From an uncultured Selenomonas sp. (GTDB lineage: Bacteria > Bacillota > Negativicutes > Selenomonadales > Selenomonadaceae), in the NCBI GenBank assembly GCA_945494195.1, contig CALYVJ010000008.1, positions 1 through 16,794 on the forward strand: 16,794 nucleotides of DNA. The letters run 5' to 3'. The position numbers and the translations under genes were made by a program. Shown here in pieces: positions 14,229 to 16,794 of the stretch (the stretch's first letter is position 1; each line of letters begins with the position of its first letter). A model generated the notes under the pieces. It saw nothing but the letters and a program-made list of their open reading frames with translations. It did not search any database and was not told the origin of the DNA.

Positions 14229-14246
14229 TTGTAACAAATATCACAT
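14229..14246. promoter_or_regulatory. Rex-like operator overlapping the -35 element
   Basis: Read on the minus strand the site is ATGTGATATTTGTTACAA, close to the known Rex consensus TTGTGA-N6-TCACAA, with one main deviation in each half site region. Rex is an NADH/NAD+-sensing repressor of fermentative and hydrogen genes in many Firmicutes. The site covers the -35 hexamer, a position suited to repression. No rex gene lies in the window. Confidence 0.45.
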
Positions 14247-14257
14247 ATATTTATAAT
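14229..14257 (+). promoter_or_regulatory. Promoter of the [FeFe] hydrogenase operon
   Basis: TTGTAA (14229-14234), exactly 17 bases, and a perfect TATAAT (14252-14257). Transcription would start near 14264, giving a leader of about 60 bases. Confidence 0.65.
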
Positions 14258-14324
14258 ATAGAGTAGAGATAATAGGTGATATATATAATTGAGAACTATT
14301 TGCAGGATAGGGAGGACGAAAGCT

Positions 14325-15581
14325 ATGCCAAAATCTTATCAGGCGAATGAGCTCACCGGCATCATTAAAATCAATGAGGGGAATTGCAAGGGCTGTGATA
14401 CTTGTAAATCCTTCTGCCCGGCAGACGCCATCACTGGCGCCTACGGTGCAACCCATCAGATTGATAATGAGCGCTGCCTGCAGTGCGGACAGTGTTTGGT
14501 GAATTGCCCATTCGGAGCAATCGAGGATACCGTCGACGTAGTCGATGAGGTTATCGCAAAATTGAAGGACAGCAACACGACGGTGGTGGCAACGGTCGCA
14601 CCGGCTGTCCGTGTCGCACTGGGTGAGGAGTTCGGTATGGAACCGGGCAAGCTCATCACGGAGCAGATGTATGGAGCCCTGAAAAAAGCAGGTTTCAAGA
14701 TTATGGATGTCAACTTTGCCGCTGACAACACGATTCTGGAAGAGGGAACGGAGCTCATCCACAAAATCCAGAAATACGTACTCAACCAGTCGGTAGAAGG
14801 GGAACTTGGTCCTTTGCCTCAGTTCACTTCCTGCTGCCCGGCCTGGGTTCGCTATATGGAGCTCTATCATCCGAATCTGCGCCAGCATCTGTCATCGGCG
14901 AAATCCCCGCAGGGCATGGCCGGCCCCGTAGCTAAGATTTACGGTGCGGAGGAAATCTGGCATGTGCAGCCGGAGCAGATTTTCTGTGTTGGTGTTTATC
15001 CTTGCACGGCGAAGAAACTCGAGGCATCCCGTCCGGAGTTCACGGCGGCTGCTGATTACTGGAAGAAGAAGGGCCACACGGCAACGTATCAGGATACGGA
15101 TGTCGTGCTGACGACCCGTGACCTGGCACGGTTGCTGAAGAAGCTCAATATCGATGTCCGCAACGTGGAGCCGTCTGAGGAGAAAGACAATCCGCTGGCT
15201 GAATACACGGGGGCAGGTACGATTTTCGGTGCCACGGGCGGCGTTATGGAGGCTGCTTTGCGCACGGCTTATTTCGTCCTGACGGGCGAGGAGCTCGGCG
15301 AGCTTCGCTATGAGCCGGTTCGCGGCCTCAAAGAGGTCAAGACGGCCGAAATCCCGCTCAAACTCAAAGAGAATGGACAGGAAATCACGCTGAAAATCGC
15401 GGTTGTCCATGGAACGAAAAATGTCGAGCCGCTGCTCGCAGAGATTGAGGCTGGTAACAGCCCGTATCATTTCATCGAAGTCATGAACTGTCCGGGTGGC
15501 TGTGTAAACGGCGGCGGCCAGCCAATCAACCCGATGGGAACGTCCTGGACCGGCAAGTTCAAGGCAATCTTGCCGTGGTAA
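14325..15581 (+). CDS. hydA: [FeFe] hydrogenase catalytic subunit, periplasmic Desulfovibrio type
   Basis: A 418-aa hydrogenase large subunit. A 2[4Fe-4S] ferredoxin domain (Cys21/24/27/31 and Cys51/54/57/61) is followed by the H-cluster domain with FTSCCPAWV (Cys170, Cys171), YPCTAKK (Cys227) and VMNCPGGCVNGGGQP (Cys389, Cys393). The proton-path signature ILEEGTEL and SSAKSPQ are intact. Cys171, Cys227, Cys389 and Cys393 should hold the [4Fe-4S] part of the H-cluster, with Cys170 as proton relay. Length and domain layout match the D. desulfuricans/D. vulgaris enzyme and not the larger cytoplasmic or electron-bifurcating forms. It has no signal peptide; export is expected in complex with the Tat-carrying small subunit encoded next. 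Start ATG 14325 has GGGAGG (14310-14315); a TTG at 14289 is upstream of that RBS and rejected. L2 has Tyr where Met is usual. Confidence 0.95.
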   Translation: MPKSYQANELTGIIKINEGNCKGCDTCKSFCPADAITGAYGATHQIDNERCLQCGQCLVNCPFGAIEDTVDVVDEVIAKLKDSNTTVVATVAPAVRVALGEEFGMEPGKLITEQMYGALKKAGFKIMDVNFAADNTILEEGTELIHKIQKYVLNQSVEGELGPLPQFTSCCPAWVRYMELYHPNLRQHLSSAKSPQGMAGPVAKIYGAEEIWHVQPEQIFCVGVYPCTAKKLEASRPEFTAAADYWKKKGHTATYQDTDVVLTTRDLARLLKKLNIDVRNVEPSEEKDNPLAEYTGAGTIFGATGGVMEAALRTAYFVLTGEELGELRYEPVRGLKEVKTAEIPLKLKENGQEITLKIAVVHGTKNVEPLLAEIEAGNSPYHFIEVMNCPGGCVNGGGQPINPMGTSWTGKFKAILPW

Positions 15582-15594
15582 TAGGAGGTACGTT

Positions 15595-15900
15595 ATGAGA
15601 TATTCCTATAAAGAAAAAGAAGTGAAGATCAATCGCCGCGAATTCCTTGGTTTTGCCGGCGTCATTGCAGCAGTTCTTTGGACTGGTGCTTATACGGTGA
15701 CAGACCTCATTGTCGACCGCACGAAATACATCAAGATGCGTACGGCAGGTCTGTATCAGGATGATGAGAAACAGGCGAAACGCCAGAGCCATCATAACCA
15801 GAGCCTGCTCAACATGTATAAGAAGATGAACTTCCAGCCGCTCAGTCCGATGGCGGAAGAACTCTTCCATACGCACTATGTAGACCGCAGCGTCCTGTAA
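15595..15900 (+). CDS. hydB: [FeFe] hydrogenase small subunit with twin-arginine signal
   Basis: A 101-aa protein. INRREFLGFAGVIAAVLW (residues 12-29) is a twin-arginine motif followed by a hydrophobic segment, so the folded hydrogenase would be exported by Tat. The C-terminal 60 residues match the iron-only hydrogenase small-subunit family: spaced elements like the D. desulfuricans HydB, including NQSLLNMYKK and the diagnostic ELFHTHYVDRS near the end. In the known structure this chain wraps round the large subunit. No clear Ala-X-Ala cleavage site is visible after the hydrophobic segment, so it may stay as a membrane anchor. AGGAGG (15583-15588) precedes the ATG, 13 bases behind hydA; cytochrome b follows 16 bases later. 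Confidence 0.9.
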   Translation: MRYSYKEKEVKINRREFLGFAGVIAAVLWTGAYTVTDLIVDRTKYIKMRTAGLYQDDEKQAKRQSHHNQSLLNMYKKMNFQPLSPMAEELFHTHYVDRSVL

Positions 15901-15916
15901 GAAAGGTGGGATTACG

Positions 15917-16582
15917 ATGGATAATAACTTTAAAGGAAATGAACGAATCCTTCATCATAGCCTGCCGGTCCGCCTGTTCCACTGGTGCCTGGTCCTGGGC
16001 TTTTTGCCAGCCGGACTCACTGGTGTGATCCTGTTTTTCCGTCCCTTCGGTGAGGCGGCAATGCATCTTGCTATGCAGGTTCATATCGTAGGTGCATGGA
16101 TTCTCATGATTGCCTGCACGCTGTTCTTCCTGCTCTGCCCAGGACGCGTAGTAGCGTTCTGGCGCGAGGCGTTCCACTGGACGAAGCAGGATATTGAGTG
16201 GATGAAAGTCGGTGGCGGCTATCCGCAGAAAATGATTTTCCTGCAGGAAATCGATGTACCGCCGATGGGCAAAATCAACTCGGGACAGAAAATGATGGGT
16301 ATCATGGTATTTTTCGGTACATTGCTCATCATCCTTACGGGTGCGGTGCTCTACTTTGCCCTGCCGCTGGTACCGAAAGAGATTGCCTACTATGCAGACC
16401 GCATTCATCTGATTGTTGGTCTGGGCCTGTTCCTTTGCGTCTGCGGGGGACATATTCCCCTCGGCATCTACAACTGGCCGGAATTTCGCAGCATGTTCGG
16501 CGATGGCACCATCAACGCCAAACACGCCGCACATCATCATCCGCTCTGGACCCAGAACGAAATCGAAAAAATCAAAGATTGA
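15917..16582 (+). CDS. Cytochrome b subunit (formate dehydrogenase gamma/FdnI-like) of the [FeFe] hydrogenase
   Basis: A 221-aa membrane protein with four hydrophobic segments, of the family that includes FdnI and Ni-Fe hydrogenase cytochrome b. Candidate heme ligands are His22 (VRLFHW), His56 (MQVHIVGAW), His164 (DRIHLIVG) and His179 (CGGHIPLG), spaced like the two b-heme sites of FdnI. MGKINSGQKMMG before the third helix corresponds to the KxNAGQK element of the family. It would pass electrons between the exported hydrogenase and the membrane quinone pool, probably as an H2:menaquinone oxidoreductase. AAAGGTGGG (15902-15910) is the RBS. It is the last gene of the operon and is followed by two hairpin terminators. 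The C-terminal tail is rich in His (AAHHHP) and lies on the cytoplasmic side in FdnI-like topology. Confidence 0.9.
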   Translation: MDNNFKGNERILHHSLPVRLFHWCLVLGFLPAGLTGVILFFRPFGEAAMHLAMQVHIVGAWILMIACTLFFLLCPGRVVAFWREAFHWTKQDIEWMKVGGGYPQKMIFLQEIDVPPMGKINSGQKMMGIMVFFGTLLIILTGAVLYFALPLVPKEIAYYADRIHLIVGLGLFLCVCGGHIPLGIYNWPEFRSMFGDGTINAKHAAHHHPLWTQNEIEKIKD

Positions 16583-16585
16583 TTG

Positions 16586-16613
16586 AAAGCGCTGGCCAAC
16601 AAGCCAGCACTTT
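16586..16613 (+). terminator. First hairpin after the [FeFe] hydrogenase operon
   Basis: AAAG-C-GCTGGC (16586-16596) pairs with GCCAGC-A-CTTT (16603-16613), with one mismatch, around CAACAA. No T-run follows. It probably acts with the next hairpin. Confidence 0.5.
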
Positions 16614-16618
16614 GGAAT

Positions 16619-16665
16619 AGCTCCTATGGATTAGCTGTAATGGTTAATCCATAGGAGCTGTTTTT
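16619..16665 (+). terminator. Strong terminator after the [FeFe] hydrogenase operon
   Basis: A perfect 15-bp stem (AGCTCCTATGGATTA 16619-16633 with 16645-16659) encloses an 11-base loop. It is followed by GTTTTT. It closes the operon. Confidence 0.88.
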
Positions 16666-16737
16666 ATAAGGCGGATGGATGGATTGAAAAACTTTTTCAT
16701 AAACCAAGGAATTTTTTATTGAAACAAGAATAGTAAT

Positions 16738-16794
16738 CCGGGTGTGTCAATAAGTTTGTGTAAATAAATTTAATAGTCTATGTCATAGCGTTCC
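16738..16794 (-). mobile_element. Probable end of an IS256-family insertion sequence, running off the right edge
   Basis: GGGTGTGTCAATAAGTTTGT followed by GTAAA looks like the terminal sequence of IS256/mutator-type elements, which typically read TGTCAA...TTGTGTAAA at their ends. On the minus strand a frame enters from the right edge and stops at 16770-16772 (ending ERYDIDY), consistent with a transposase C-terminus pointing left. Only 57 bases are visible, so this is a pattern match from memory. Confidence 0.35.

Noticed and set aside
1..16794. CRISPR array or direct-repeat cluster
   Set aside because: No regularly spaced direct repeats were seen on reading through the window.

Overview
The window looks like a chromosomal piece of an anaerobic diderm Firmicute of the class Negativicutes, most likely a Selenomonas/Mitsuokella-like member of the Selenomonadaceae. 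The support is moderately high G+C coding sequence, strong AGGAGG ribosome binding sites, a Clostridium/Desulfovibrio-style [FeFe] hydrogenase combined with a Tat signal and a membrane cytochrome b (which implies a periplasm), and a CstA/MurA/3D-domain gene complement. Taxonomy is inferred from style and was not tested by a search. All recognised complete genes are on the + strand.

Left part (1-5250): an AT-rich tail of an HlyD/MacA-type efflux adaptor runs directly into murA with no intergenic space, which looks like a junction artefact or a recombination point. Then come an iron-sulfur old-yellow-enzyme-type flavin reductase, the CstA-family transporter behind a good sigma-A promoter and a leader terminator, and a tRNA-Arg(CCT) with its own promoter. 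A 534-base non-coding stretch (4717-5250) follows. It holds an 18-bp-arm hairpin and a roughly 230-base imperfect foldback that no coding feature explains.

Middle part (5251-13340): a small DUF1097-like membrane protein, then a leader with promoter, terminator and possible antiterminator, then a compact six-gene group 4 [NiFe] hydrogenase operon (hyfB, hyfC, hyfE, hyfF, hyfG and a ferredoxin-HyfI fusion). It has two antiporter-like subunits and no formate dehydrogenase or maturation genes. The large subunit keeps all four nickel-site cysteines but has unusual residues around them and no C-terminal extension.

Right part (13341-16794): an exported peptidoglycan-binding/3D-domain protein, then a three-gene [FeFe] hydrogenase operon: catalytic subunit, small subunit with twin-arginine signal, and cytochrome b. 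Its promoter is overlapped by a Rex-like operator. After two terminators, the right edge carries what looks like the end of an IS256-type insertion sequence.

Working hypothesis: the cytoplasm-facing group 4 enzyme would make H2 from reduced ferredoxin while moving ions. The Tat-exported [FeFe] enzyme with cytochrome b would re-oxidise H2 outside and feed the quinone pool. Together they would be a genetically linked hydrogen-cycling module. This is inference from gene content, not shown by the sequence.
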